Assembly (NCBI GenBank): GCA_017559135.1
Contig: JAFYSZ010000024.1
Span: 1-64,000, forward strand
Direction of reading: 5' to 3'
DNA length: 64,000 nt
Source: Bacteroidales bacterium
Lineage (GTDB): Bacteria > Bacteroidota > Bacteroidia > Bacteroidales > P3
How positions within the stretch are numbered: position 1 is the first letter of the stretch; each line of letters begins with the position of its first letter. This document shows positions 36,101 through 43,406 of the stretch, in pieces. The notes under the pieces were generated by a model. The model saw only the letters and a list, made by a program, of their open reading frames with translations. It was not told where the DNA came from and searched no databases. Both the position numbers and the translations under genes were made by a program.

Positions 36101-38394
36101 TAGTAGTTCACCCGAATGTTCAAACAAATATTGATGCAGAGATTTGTAATGGAGAAATATATTCTGAAAATAATTTCACAGAAAGCCAAGCGGGAACTCA
36201 TTATCAATATTTGCAAACAATATATGGGGCAGATAGTACGGTAGTTCTTAATTTGATTGTTCACCCGACTTACAATGACACAATTAATGTGGAGATTTGT
36301 GAAGGCGAAACTTTCACTCAATATGGCTTTAACGCATCTTCGGCAGGAGTTTACACTAATAGAAGCCTTAGTCAATATGGTTGCGATAGTTTATTTAGCA
36401 TAAACCTAAGTGTAAATACTGTTTACAACGACACAATCACGGCAGAAATCTGTCAAGGTGAGATTTACACACAATATAATTTTAATGTAAACACGCAAGG
36501 CGTACATACACAAAGATTACAGAGTGTAAAAGGTTGTGATAGTCTGTTTTCTGTAAACTTAATTGTTAATCCTGTTTATGATACCTTAATAATAGATTCA
36601 ATTTGCAAAGGTGCAACCTATACTCTTAATGGATTTAATGTTTCAGAGGCAGGATTCTATACTCAACATCTAACAAGCATAAAAGGATGTGATAGTATTG
36701 TCAATTTAGAATTAAGAACAATTTTCTCAATTGACACAATATACGCTCATATTTGCGAAGGAGAGATTTATAATCAATATAATTTTATTGAAAATTCAAC
36801 AGGAATATATGTCGATAGTTTGCAATCATTTTGGGGTTGTGATAGTATTGTGGTTTTAAATCTTACAGTTCACCCTCATTATAATGACACTATTTATGCA
36901 GAGACTTGCGATAATATTCCATATACGCAAAACGGATTCAATGCTAATACAACGGGAATTTATACTCAATATTTAGAATCCTATTGGGGCTGTGATAGCG
37001 TGGTAACTCTTAATTTGACTGTACACCCTACTTATATTTTCCCTTTGAATGAAGAGATTTGTGAAGGAGAAGTCTATATTGAACACGGATTTTGGCTAAC
37101 CGCTCCGGGAACTTATTTGATGAATGAATATTCTTCGTGTCATGGTTGCGATAGTCTTTATGTTCTTAATCTAACTATCAATCAAACTTGGGATAAACTT
37201 GTAGAAGCAAGTATTTGTCAAGGAGATACATTTAGGATAGAAGGATATGAAAATATTGTTGCTTGGGAGAATGGAACATATCGCGATGTTATTCCAACAT
37301 ATAAGGGTTGTGATAGTGCGAAAACTGTAATGCTAACAGTGAATCCAACATATTGTGATACGATTTATGCTAATATTTGCGAAGGAGATGTATATAATCT
37401 TCACGGATTCAATGAAACACAAGCAGGTGTTTATACGCAAGTCCTATCTTCGGTAATGGGTTGTGATAGTGTTGTAGTCCTTTCTCTGACAACAAGAGAT
37501 AGTTATCACATCGTAAGAGAAGAAGATATATGTCAAGGAGAAGAATTTTTCTTTCACGATCAAATGGTTTCCGAACAAGGAACCTACATAAAAGAACTAA
37601 CAACTATTTATGGTTGTGATAGTATTGTGGAACTAAATCTAAGAGTCAATCCGCATTATCACGACACTATTTATAGAAGACTATGTTTTGGGGAGACATA
37701 TAATGATGAAAATTTCACACAATCGCAAGATGGGACATACACTGTTAGATATACAAGTTCAAAAGGCTGTGATAGTACGATAACTCTTGTGCTTACAAAT
37801 ATATATTATAATGATACAATATCTGCTGTTATTTGTGATGGAGAAACCTATGTAGGAAATGGATTTAATGAAAGACGAACAGGATTTTATACCTTAAATT
37901 TAAATACATTTGATGGTTGTGATAGTATAGTTAATTTGAATCTTTACGTAGCTCCTAATTATTTAGATACAATTCACGAATTGATAAGAGCAGGAGAAAC
38001 GTATGACAAATTTAATTTCTATGAAAGCGAAAGGGGAATCTTTGTTCAGAACCATAATTCACAGTATGGTTGCGACAGTATTGTAGTTTTAAATCTTGAT
38101 TTGTATGGAGATATGCTTGTTTTCGTGCCTAATTCGTTTACTCCACAAGATAAAACAAATTATTTATGGAGAGCAGTCCCTGAAAACGAAACTGTAATTT
38201 TAGATGAGTTACATATATTCAATCGAAATGGCACCTTGGTTTTCTCTGCTACTGATTTCTCACAATCGTGGGACGGAAAATACAAAGGAGACTATGTTCC
38301 TATGGGAGTTTATGTCTATAAAATGGTTTATCACAGTATTTACACACCAGATAAAAAGGAAAGAATAATGGGAACTATTAACGTGATTTATTAA
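33106..38394 (+). CDS. Giant repeat surface protein with type B T9SS sorting domain
   Basis: A 1762-residue secreted protein. Signal peptide at residues 1-21 (VAFSQ); a short BspA-like leucine-rich segment follows (about 25-165). The main body is about 24 tandem modules, each of some 55-75 residues, with a core of ICQGExYTxxGFN, then AGxYTxxLxSxxGCDSxxxLNLxVNP. In three modules the cysteine of GCDS is replaced (GADS), and in those modules the cycle looks phased with a fixed period of neighbouring units. The last 95 residues (FVPNSFTPQDKTN...NRNGTLVFS...WDGKYKGDYVPMGVYVYKM) are the gliding-motility-associated type B sorting domain, which keeps cargo at the surface by a PorP-type route. The regular cysteines (ICxGE and GCDS) suggest one disulfide per module. 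Likely an adhesin or filament; binding partner unknown. Confidence 0.88.
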   Translation: MQKIKSIFIIFFLLMSSVAFSQQTYFLYDGIQYRTINDYECEVTKRIDGVSYSQSTITIPYAVEYDDMTYNVVSLGDSAFFNATTTTIELHDMITNIGNYVFEGDSNINIISPSLIPPLISQYTFLNCNSPNVYIHCNVYRAYLNDAYWGLGLCNFKGLEGNITIQHDTTVCVGEHTFYLHNPYYDTITSITEVVNQTSTISFENRIVNIDGCLIKDSLIVSVYPDGSYNKVVIYLCREDGNMASFNIPEHNLFVDFSISDTGTHTYSYVDGNCYDIYDVKVCLDTTQNGRDTIHKCFGQEHFYIDENGINRLATSNVEYVKRAGFSQSGCDSLANVSVIFHDTILNVANETICAGNSYRWFRNGRNENGIDTNYNGLYDSAGTYIDVLQTEYGCTKKYVLNLTVNPSYDSIIYDTICYGENYDRYGFNIPKGQMTNNLRSYTRTNSDTTYLGCDSIVTLNLLVKPIKTTNLGNINLCRDSIYFFNGRELTTEGIYRDTLSTYLGCDSVVRVTINLRDNIETNSTQYVCQGQSYIWQYSGYERDENDSLVYRTIIDTLTQAGTYSKSNLLTNYGCGNRANLDLVITPTYSDTIYDTTCYGTPYNRNGFNIPVSQMTNTYSTITNTQNLSTSWGCDSLVTLVLRVNPTYTTEIYDTIIEGQSYDFFGQSFTQTGRYSHLLNSIDGCDSTIYLNLFVHLHTLNQINASICQGETYNENGFNLTQAGTYSDTLTSYTGADSIVVINLTVNPIYNDTITAEICQGETYTLYNFNESQAGVYTHQSMSVYGCDSLFTLNLIVNPTYTTNLSAQIIEGQTYDFNGHILNQTGVYRDTLSTILGCDSIFILDLIVYPNVQTVINAQICQGETYSENGFNVSESGTYQQDLQTSHGADSTVILNLVVNPIYNDTIIAEICEGEIYTQFGFNKSEAGLYTHQSLSINGCDSLFTLNLIVNPVYDTILNIEILEGQTYNFNGHELNVSGTYYDTLQTVKGCDSTFILNLVVHPNVQTNIDAEICNGEIYSENNFTESQAGTHYQYLQTIYGADSTVVLNLIVHPTYNDTINVEICEGETFTQYGFNASSAGVYTNRSLSQYGCDSLFSINLSVNTVYNDTITAEICQGEIYTQYNFNVNTQGVHTQRLQSVKGCDSLFSVNLIVNPVYDTLIIDSICKGATYTLNGFNVSEAGFYTQHLTSIKGCDSIVNLELRTIFSIDTIYAHICEGEIYNQYNFIENSTGIYVDSLQSFWGCDSIVVLNLTVHPHYNDTIYAETCDNIPYTQNGFNANTTGIYTQYLESYWGCDSVVTLNLTVHPTYIFPLNEEICEGEVYIEHGFWLTAPGTYLMNEYSSCHGCDSLYVLNLTINQTWDKLVEASICQGDTFRIEGYENIVAWENGTYRDVIPTYKGCDSAKTVMLTVNPTYCDTIYANICEGDVYNLHGFNETQAGVYTQVLSSVMGCDSVVVLSLTTRDSYHIVREEDICQGEEFFFHDQMVSEQGTYIKELTTIYGCDSIVELNLRVNPHYHDTIYRRLCFGETYNDENFTQSQDGTYTVRYTSSKGCDSTITLVLTNIYYNDTISAVICDGETYVGNGFNERRTGFYTLNLNTFDGCDSIVNLNLYVAPNYLDTIHELIRAGETYDKFNFYESERGIFVQNHNSQYGCDSIVVLNLDLYGDMLVFVPNSFTPQDKTNYLWRAVPENETVILDELHIFNRNGTLVFSATDFSQSWDGKYKGDYVPMGVYVYKMVYHSIYTPDKKERIMGTINVIY

Positions 38395-38400
38395 ATCATA

Positions 38401-38460
38401 GAGTTAAAAAAATAAAGCAAAGAAATATTTTATTTTTTCTTTGCTTTATTTTTTTAACTC
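38401..38460. terminator. Bidirectional terminator, 25-bp perfect stem
   Basis: Arms 38401-38425 and 38436-38460 match perfectly over 25 bp (GAGTT, A/T run, GCAAAG core), with a 10-base loop. It lies 6 bases after the giant gene's stop and abuts the stop of the convergent NifX-like gene. Confidence 0.9.
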
Positions 38461-38811
38461 TTAGTTATGGCATTCATGATGCGAACAAGAAAAGCCTGAA
38501 TCTGATATTTGTCCTTCTAAATAGGCTTTTATTAGATTTTCTACTTCGCCAGAACAACCTCTAATCACCTTTATGTCGTGATATTCCAAGACATTTTTTG
38601 CTCCTTCGCCCATATTGCCGGCAAGCATCAAAGAAACGCCTTCTGCTTGTAGGATTGCAGCAACGCCAGATTTGCATCCACAACCCGCAGGTGCAGGAAG
38701 AGTAGAGCGATTTATGATTTCGTTATTTTCTATCTCGAAGATAGTGTAATAAGCACAATGTCCAAAGTGGTCATCTACAAAGTTTTCTCTTGTTGGTACT
38801 GCTATTTTCAT
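38461..38811 (-). CDS. NifX/NifB-type FeMo-cofactor-fold protein
   Basis: A 116-residue protein of the dinitrogenase iron-molybdenum cofactor family (RNase H-like fold; the MTH1175/NafY type). Visible: MKIAVPTRENFVDDHFGHCAYYTIFEI, a Cys-rich CGCKSG turn in the middle, then GEGAKNVLEYHDIKVIRGCSGEVENLI. The C-terminus SCSHHECHN is Cys/His-rich and may bind metal. There is no nitrogenase gene around; such stand-alone proteins are thought to bind or pass on iron-sulfur or other metal clusters in anaerobes. It shares an overlapping divergent promoter with glmS. Confidence 0.85.
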   Translation of the reverse strand: MKIAVPTRENFVDDHFGHCAYYTIFEIENNEIINRSTLPAPAGCGCKSGVAAILQAEGVSLMLAGNMGEGAKNVLEYHDIKVIRGCSGEVENLIKAYLEGQISDSGFSCSHHECHN

Positions 38812-38838
38812 ATTTTTTAATGTTTTTTTTAATTAAAG

Positions 38839-38873
38839 TTTGCAAAGGTAATCTTTTTATGTATATTTGCAAA
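38839..38873. promoter_or_regulatory. Overlapping divergent promoters of glmS and the NifX-like gene
   Basis: Plus strand: TTTG 38839-38842, 19 bases, TATATTTG 38862-38869 (glmS). Minus strand: TTTG 38870-38873, 19 bases, TACCTTTG 38843-38850 (NifX-like). The -33 box of each abuts the -7 box of the other, so the two polymerases would use the same 35 bp. Confidence 0.75.
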
Positions 38874-38895
38874 AATTAAATAAAAATAAATAGTT

Positions 38896-40740
38896 ATGTG
38901 TGGTATAGTTGGTTATATTGGAACGCGAGAAGCGTATCCTATTCTAATAAAAGGATTGCATCGTTTGGAGTATAGAGGATATGATAGTGCGGGAGTAGCG
39001 CTGCTAAACAATGCAGGAGAATTAAATATCTTTAAATCAAAAGGCAAAGTTGAAAATTTAGAAAAATATTGCCAAGGAAAAGATGTATCAGGAAGCGTAG
39101 GTATTGCTCACACTCGTTGGGCTACTCACGGCGAACCCTCAGATGTTAATGCTCACCCACACTATTCTCAAAGCGAAACCTTGGCTTTGATTCACAATGG
39201 TATAATAGAAAACTATCAAACGCTAAAAGAATTTTTAATAACAAAGGGATATACTTTTAAAAGTGAAACTGATACTGAGGTATTAGTGCAATTGATAGAA
39301 TATGTAAAGAAAAAAGATAATCTTGATTTGTTTGAAGCAGTGCAACAAGCTTTATTGCAAGTTGTAGGTGCGTATGCAATAGGAGTAATTGAAAAAAATA
39401 ATCCTAATTTATTGGTTACAGCACGAAAAGGCTCTCCATTGGTAATAGGAGTTGGTGAAGGAGAATATTTTTTAGGCTCAGATGCTTCTCCAATCATAGA
39501 ATACACAAAGAAAGTTATATATGTGGAAGATGAACAAATAGCAAAAATTGAAAAAGGCAAGGATTTAGTGGTTGTAAATCTTTCAAAGGTAAGAATAACT
39601 CCTAATATTGTTCAAATAAATATGGATTTGAGCGAAATTGAAAAGGGTGGTTATCCTTATTTTATGATTAAAGAAATAATGGAACAACCAAAAGCCTTGA
39701 ATCTTTGTGTAAATGGTAGATTGCAAAAAGAGAATTGTGAAATCAAATTAAGTGGAATTATTGATAATATAGACAAATTCAAAAATGCAAGAAGAATTTT
39801 GATTCCTGCTTGCGGAACTTCTTGGCACGCAGGTTTGATTGCAAAATATTTATTTGAGTATTATTGCAAGATTCCTGTTGAAGTAGAAGTTGCCTCTGAG
39901 TTTAGATATAGAAAACCTGTGATTTTTGCAGACGATGTCTTGATTGCAATATCACAATCGGGCGAAACTGCCGATACATTAGCTGCAATTGAGTTGGCAA
40001 AAGAACAAGGCGCTTTTGTTTATGGGGTTTGCAACGTGGTAGGTAGTAGTATAGCACGTGCAACTTATACAGGAACTTATACACACGCAGGTCCAGAAAT
40101 AGGAGTCGCTTCAACAAAAGCATTTACTACACAAGTAATGGTTTTAACTATGATTGCACTATCGGTTGCTAAGGAATTAAAAACTATAGAGCAAGAAGAA
40201 TATAAGCGAATCGTTGCGGAAATTCTGCAAGTTATACCAAAGGTTGAGGAAATCTTGAAATCGCATAAGGAAATAGAAGATATATCAAAGGTATTCACTT
40301 ATGCAAAGAATTTTATCTATCTTGGACGTGGATATAATTATCCTGTGGCATTGGAAGGTGCGTTAAAATTAAAAGAAATTTCTTATATACATGCAGAAGG
40401 TTGTCCTGCGGCTGAGATGAAGCATGGTCCAATAGCCTTAATTGATGAAGAAATGCCGGTAGTTGTGATTGCACCTAAGTTTGGTCATTATGATAAGATA
40501 TTAAGCAATGTTCAAGAAGTAAAAGCTCGTAAAGGAAGGATTATTTCTGTTGTTACAAAAGGAGATGTTGCGATAAAAGCTCTATCAGACTATTGTATTG
40601 AAATACCAGAAATAGAAGAAAGTCTTTCTCCGTTGTTAACAATTATTCCGTTGCAACTATTGTCTTACTATGTTGCTGTTGCAAAAGGCAGAAACGTTGA
40701 CCAACCAAGAAATTTAGCTAAATCAGTAACAGTAGAATAA
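38896..40740 (+). CDS. glmS: Glutamine-fructose-6-phosphate aminotransferase
   Basis: A 614-residue enzyme making glucosamine-6-phosphate, the first step to UDP-GlcNAc for peptidoglycan and lipid A. Cys2 of MCGIVGYIG is the N-terminal nucleophile of the glutaminase domain (to about residue 235); two SIS sugar-isomerase domains follow (ACGTSWHAG, SQSGETADT), and the protein ends with DQPRNLAKSVTVE as in other GlmS. No self-cleaving ribozyme leader is present: only 26 bases separate the promoter box from the ATG. The DUF4301 gene follows after 2 bases. Confidence 0.97.
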   Translation: MCGIVGYIGTREAYPILIKGLHRLEYRGYDSAGVALLNNAGELNIFKSKGKVENLEKYCQGKDVSGSVGIAHTRWATHGEPSDVNAHPHYSQSETLALIHNGIIENYQTLKEFLITKGYTFKSETDTEVLVQLIEYVKKKDNLDLFEAVQQALLQVVGAYAIGVIEKNNPNLLVTARKGSPLVIGVGEGEYFLGSDASPIIEYTKKVIYVEDEQIAKIEKGKDLVVVNLSKVRITPNIVQINMDLSEIEKGGYPYFMIKEIMEQPKALNLCVNGRLQKENCEIKLSGIIDNIDKFKNARRILIPACGTSWHAGLIAKYLFEYYCKIPVEVEVASEFRYRKPVIFADDVLIAISQSGETADTLAAIELAKEQGAFVYGVCNVVGSSIARATYTGTYTHAGPEIGVASTKAFTTQVMVLTMIALSVAKELKTIEQEEYKRIVAEILQVIPKVEEILKSHKEIEDISKVFTYAKNFIYLGRGYNYPVALEGALKLKEISYIHAEGCPAAEMKHGPIALIDEEMPVVVIAPKFGHYDKILSNVQEVKARKGRIISVVTKGDVAIKALSDYCIEIPEIEESLSPLLTIIPLQLLSYYVAVAKGRNVDQPRNLAKSVTVE

Positions 40741-40742
40741 GG

Positions 40743-42263
40743 ATGGAATTTTCAAAAAAGGATTTAGAGCAGATAGAAAACCACAATTTAAGCGTTTTTC
40801 AAGTAGAAAAGCAGTTGGAAAACTTCAAAAAAGGATTTTCTTTCGTCAATCTTGAAAAGCCTGCTGTAATTGGAGATGGTCTTTTGCGAATTGAAGAAGA
40901 AAAAGCAAAAGAGTATGTAAATATTTTTGAGAAATATGTGCTTGATGCGAAGGTCGTGAAATTTGTTCCTGCTTCTGGTGCTGCGACAAGAATGTTTAAG
41001 GATTTGTATGACTTTAAATCCTCTTTTGATTCTACGAAAAATACTTTGCAAGACTTTCCAAAAGCAAAAGAAGTAATAGAAAGAATTAAGGATTTTGCTT
41101 TTTACGAAAAACTTTTGCCTTTTGGAATAGAAAAACTCTTAGAAGAAAAAAAATATCTTCAAATAATTGATCTTATTCTTGAAGAAAGCGGACTTGCATA
41201 CGGTCAAAGTCCAAAAGCAACTATTGTATTTCATAAATATAGCGATGAGGTGCGTACTGCTTTTGAAGAACACTTGGTAGAGGCTGCAACTTATTGTGTG
41301 AATAACAAAAGAGAAGTTAATCTACACTTTACGATTTCGGAAAATCACAAAGAAAAATTTTCTCAACTCTTTGAAAGCGTGAGAGAAAAGTATGAAAGCA
41401 GGTTTGATTGTAAATATATTGTGGAATTTTCTGAACAAAAATCTTCAACAGACACCGTTGCGGTATATTTAGATAATAGTTTGGTGCGAGATAATGAAGG
41501 AAACATAATTTTTAGACCTTCTGGACACGGAGCATTGATAGAAAATCTTAACGATATTGATGCTGATTTGATTTTTATCAAGAATATAGATAATGTTATT
41601 CACGATAAATTTAAAGAAACTACCTATATATATAAGAAGATATTGGCAGGGGTCTTGCTTTCTTTGAAAAATAAGATTGATTATTATTTGAATATTATTT
41701 CTAAACAAAGTTTTGATTTTTCAATTTTTGAAGAAATAAAGGCGTTTTGTAAAAGTAGTCTTGCAATTGACTTAAAAGATTTTTCGGATTTTGAAAACAA
41801 AGAAAAGTATTGCGATTACATAATAGAGATTCTTAATAAACCTATAAGGGTTTGTGGAATGGTGAAAAACGAAGGACAGCCTGGTGGAGGACCTTTTTGG
41901 ATAAGAAATACAAATAATGAACTTTCTTTGCAAATTGTGGAATCTGCTCAGGTGGATATGGGAAATGTTTCGCAAAAAGAGGTGTTTAATAATTCAACTC
42001 ACTTTAATCCTGTTGATTTGGTTTGTTCGGTTAAAAGTTTTGAAGGAAAGAAATTTGAATTGAGGAATTTTGTTGATTATAATATGGGCTTTATAACCGA
42101 AAAATCACAACAGTCTCAGATAATTAAAGCACAGGAATTACCTGGACTTTGGAATGGTTCAATGGCTAATTGGATTAGTGTTTTTGTTGAAGTTCCTTTG
42201 GAAACTTTTACGCCGGTTAAGACAGTAAATAACCTTTTGGATAAAGGTCATTGCCCATTTTAA
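40743..42263 (+). CDS. DUF4301 family protein, possibly nucleotidyltransferase-like
   Basis: A 506-residue protein of the Bacteroidota family DUF4301, function unknown. Three segments recall UDP-sugar pyrophosphorylases (UGPase/UAP1 fold): VKFVPASGAATRMFKDL (about residue 78) in the place of the GGxxTR nucleotide loop, IFRPSGHGALIEN (about 257) like the PGGHG substrate loop, and DADLIFIKNIDNV like the following F-x-x-N-x-D strand. It starts 2 bases after glmS, so it is surely co-transcribed with the enzyme that opens amino-sugar nucleotide synthesis. The sugar-nucleotide idea is my inference from these motifs and context; residue-level activity is unproven. Confidence 0.75.
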   Translation: MEFSKKDLEQIENHNLSVFQVEKQLENFKKGFSFVNLEKPAVIGDGLLRIEEEKAKEYVNIFEKYVLDAKVVKFVPASGAATRMFKDLYDFKSSFDSTKNTLQDFPKAKEVIERIKDFAFYEKLLPFGIEKLLEEKKYLQIIDLILEESGLAYGQSPKATIVFHKYSDEVRTAFEEHLVEAATYCVNNKREVNLHFTISENHKEKFSQLFESVREKYESRFDCKYIVEFSEQKSSTDTVAVYLDNSLVRDNEGNIIFRPSGHGALIENLNDIDADLIFIKNIDNVIHDKFKETTYIYKKILAGVLLSLKNKIDYYLNIISKQSFDFSIFEEIKAFCKSSLAIDLKDFSDFENKEKYCDYIIEILNKPIRVCGMVKNEGQPGGGPFWIRNTNNELSLQIVESAQVDMGNVSQKEVFNNSTHFNPVDLVCSVKSFEGKKFELRNFVDYNMGFITEKSQQSQIIKAQELPGLWNGSMANWISVFVEVPLETFTPVKTVNNLLDKGHCPF

Positions 42264-42294
42264 ATTGCTTTTTTGTCAATAAATCAGTTGATTA

Positions 42295-42326
42295 TTTGTG
42301 AGATAAAAAAAATATGTGTACTTTTG
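42295..42326 (+). promoter_or_regulatory. Promoter of the M23/LysM gene
   Basis: TTTG (42295-42298), 20 bases, TACTTTTG (42319-42326), 22 bases before the ATG. Confidence 0.75.
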
Positions 42327-42348
42327 CACGTTGAAATAGAGTTTTTTT

Positions 42349-43323
42349 ATGTTAAAAAAGAGAGTATTTAGAATTATTTCTTTGTCTTTATTGATGTTTC
42401 CTGCTATGGGATTTTCTCAAATTCACGAACGTGGTATGATGAGAAACAGAACAAATGTTGCGGTAGAGAGTTCTGAATATACTATCGGGATAATAAAAGA
42501 TACTAATAAGTTTAATAATTCTTTTATCCAGTTTGTGAATAATGGAATGTTAGATGATGTTGCGGCAGAGAGCGAAGATGATATTATTTACGCTTCGTTT
42601 GATACTCGTTCTGTGCATTATACTAACAGATTTGATTATTCTTCAATCATAGAGCCTATTCCAATTGCGTTGGTAAACGAAAAAGAAAAGAAATATTACG
42701 CTTGTCCGATTGAAAATAAGATTACGTCTCGTTTTGGACCAAGACGTCGTCGTTGGCATTATGGTGTGGACTTAGGATTAAGAATTGGAGATCCTGTGAA
42801 GGTTATGTTTGATGGTAAAGTGAGGATTGCAAAACGTTCCGGTGCATACGGTAACTTGGTTGTAATACGTCATGATAATGGTTTAGAAACTTATTATGCT
42901 CACTTGTCAAAAATAAGTGTAAAACCTAATCAAGATGTTAAAGCAGGTGAGATTTTAGGTCTTGGAGGTAACACAGGACGTTCAACAGGACCTCATTTAC
43001 ATTTAGAAATCCGCTATTTAGGTGCGGCAATTAATCCAGAAAAAGTTATAGACTTTAAAAGCTTTTCTTTAATTAGCGATACACTGATGCTAACTAAGGA
43101 TTGTTTCAAAAAAACAAGCAGACCTTCTTCTAACAACAACAATTTAGCTAAAAATACTAATGATTCAAAATCTTCAAAAGGAGGAAAGTATTACAAAGTT
43201 AAAAAAGGAGATACCTTAGGAGCAATCGCAAGAAGAAATGGTACAACTGTAAAAAAATTAGCTCAACTTAACAATATAAAAGGTACTAGAATTACAGCTG
43301 GACAAACCATAAGATTGAGATAA
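42349..43323 (+). CDS. M23 family metallopeptidase with LysM domain
   Basis: A 324-residue secreted cell-wall hydrolase. Signal peptide at residues 1-24 (MGFSQ). The M23 lysostaphin-type zinc site is complete: His137 and Asp141 in HYGVDLG, and HLH at 216-218 in GPHLHLEIR. A Ser/Asn-rich linker leads to one LysM peptidoglycan-binding domain at about 280-324 (YYKVKKGDTLGAIARRNG). It should cut peptide cross-links in peptidoglycan. It has its own promoter and terminator and precedes the giant surface proteins. Confidence 0.93.
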   Translation: MLKKRVFRIISLSLLMFPAMGFSQIHERGMMRNRTNVAVESSEYTIGIIKDTNKFNNSFIQFVNNGMLDDVAAESEDDIIYASFDTRSVHYTNRFDYSSIIEPIPIALVNEKEKKYYACPIENKITSRFGPRRRRWHYGVDLGLRIGDPVKVMFDGKVRIAKRSGAYGNLVVIRHDNGLETYYAHLSKISVKPNQDVKAGEILGLGGNTGRSTGPHLHLEIRYLGAAINPEKVIDFKSFSLISDTLMLTKDCFKKTSRPSSNNNNLAKNTNDSKSSKGGKYYKVKKGDTLGAIARRNGTTVKKLAQLNNIKGTRITAGQTIRLR

Positions 43324-43343
43324 TTGTAAATAAATTATAGTTT

Positions 43344-43381
43344 AAAAAGTAGTGAAAAGTTGTTTTTCAGTACTTTTTTTT
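43344..43381 (+). terminator. Terminator of the M23/LysM gene
   Basis: Stem of AAAAAGTA/TACTTTTT and TGAAAA/TTTTCA separated by one G-G mismatch, then a T tract. Confidence 0.8.
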
Positions 43382-43406
43382 ATTGAAATAAATTAGATGT
43401 TAAAAT

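Noticed and set aside
38870..38895. glmS ribozyme or riboswitch leader
   Set aside because: The leader between promoter box and ATG is only 26 bases, too short for the known ribozyme.
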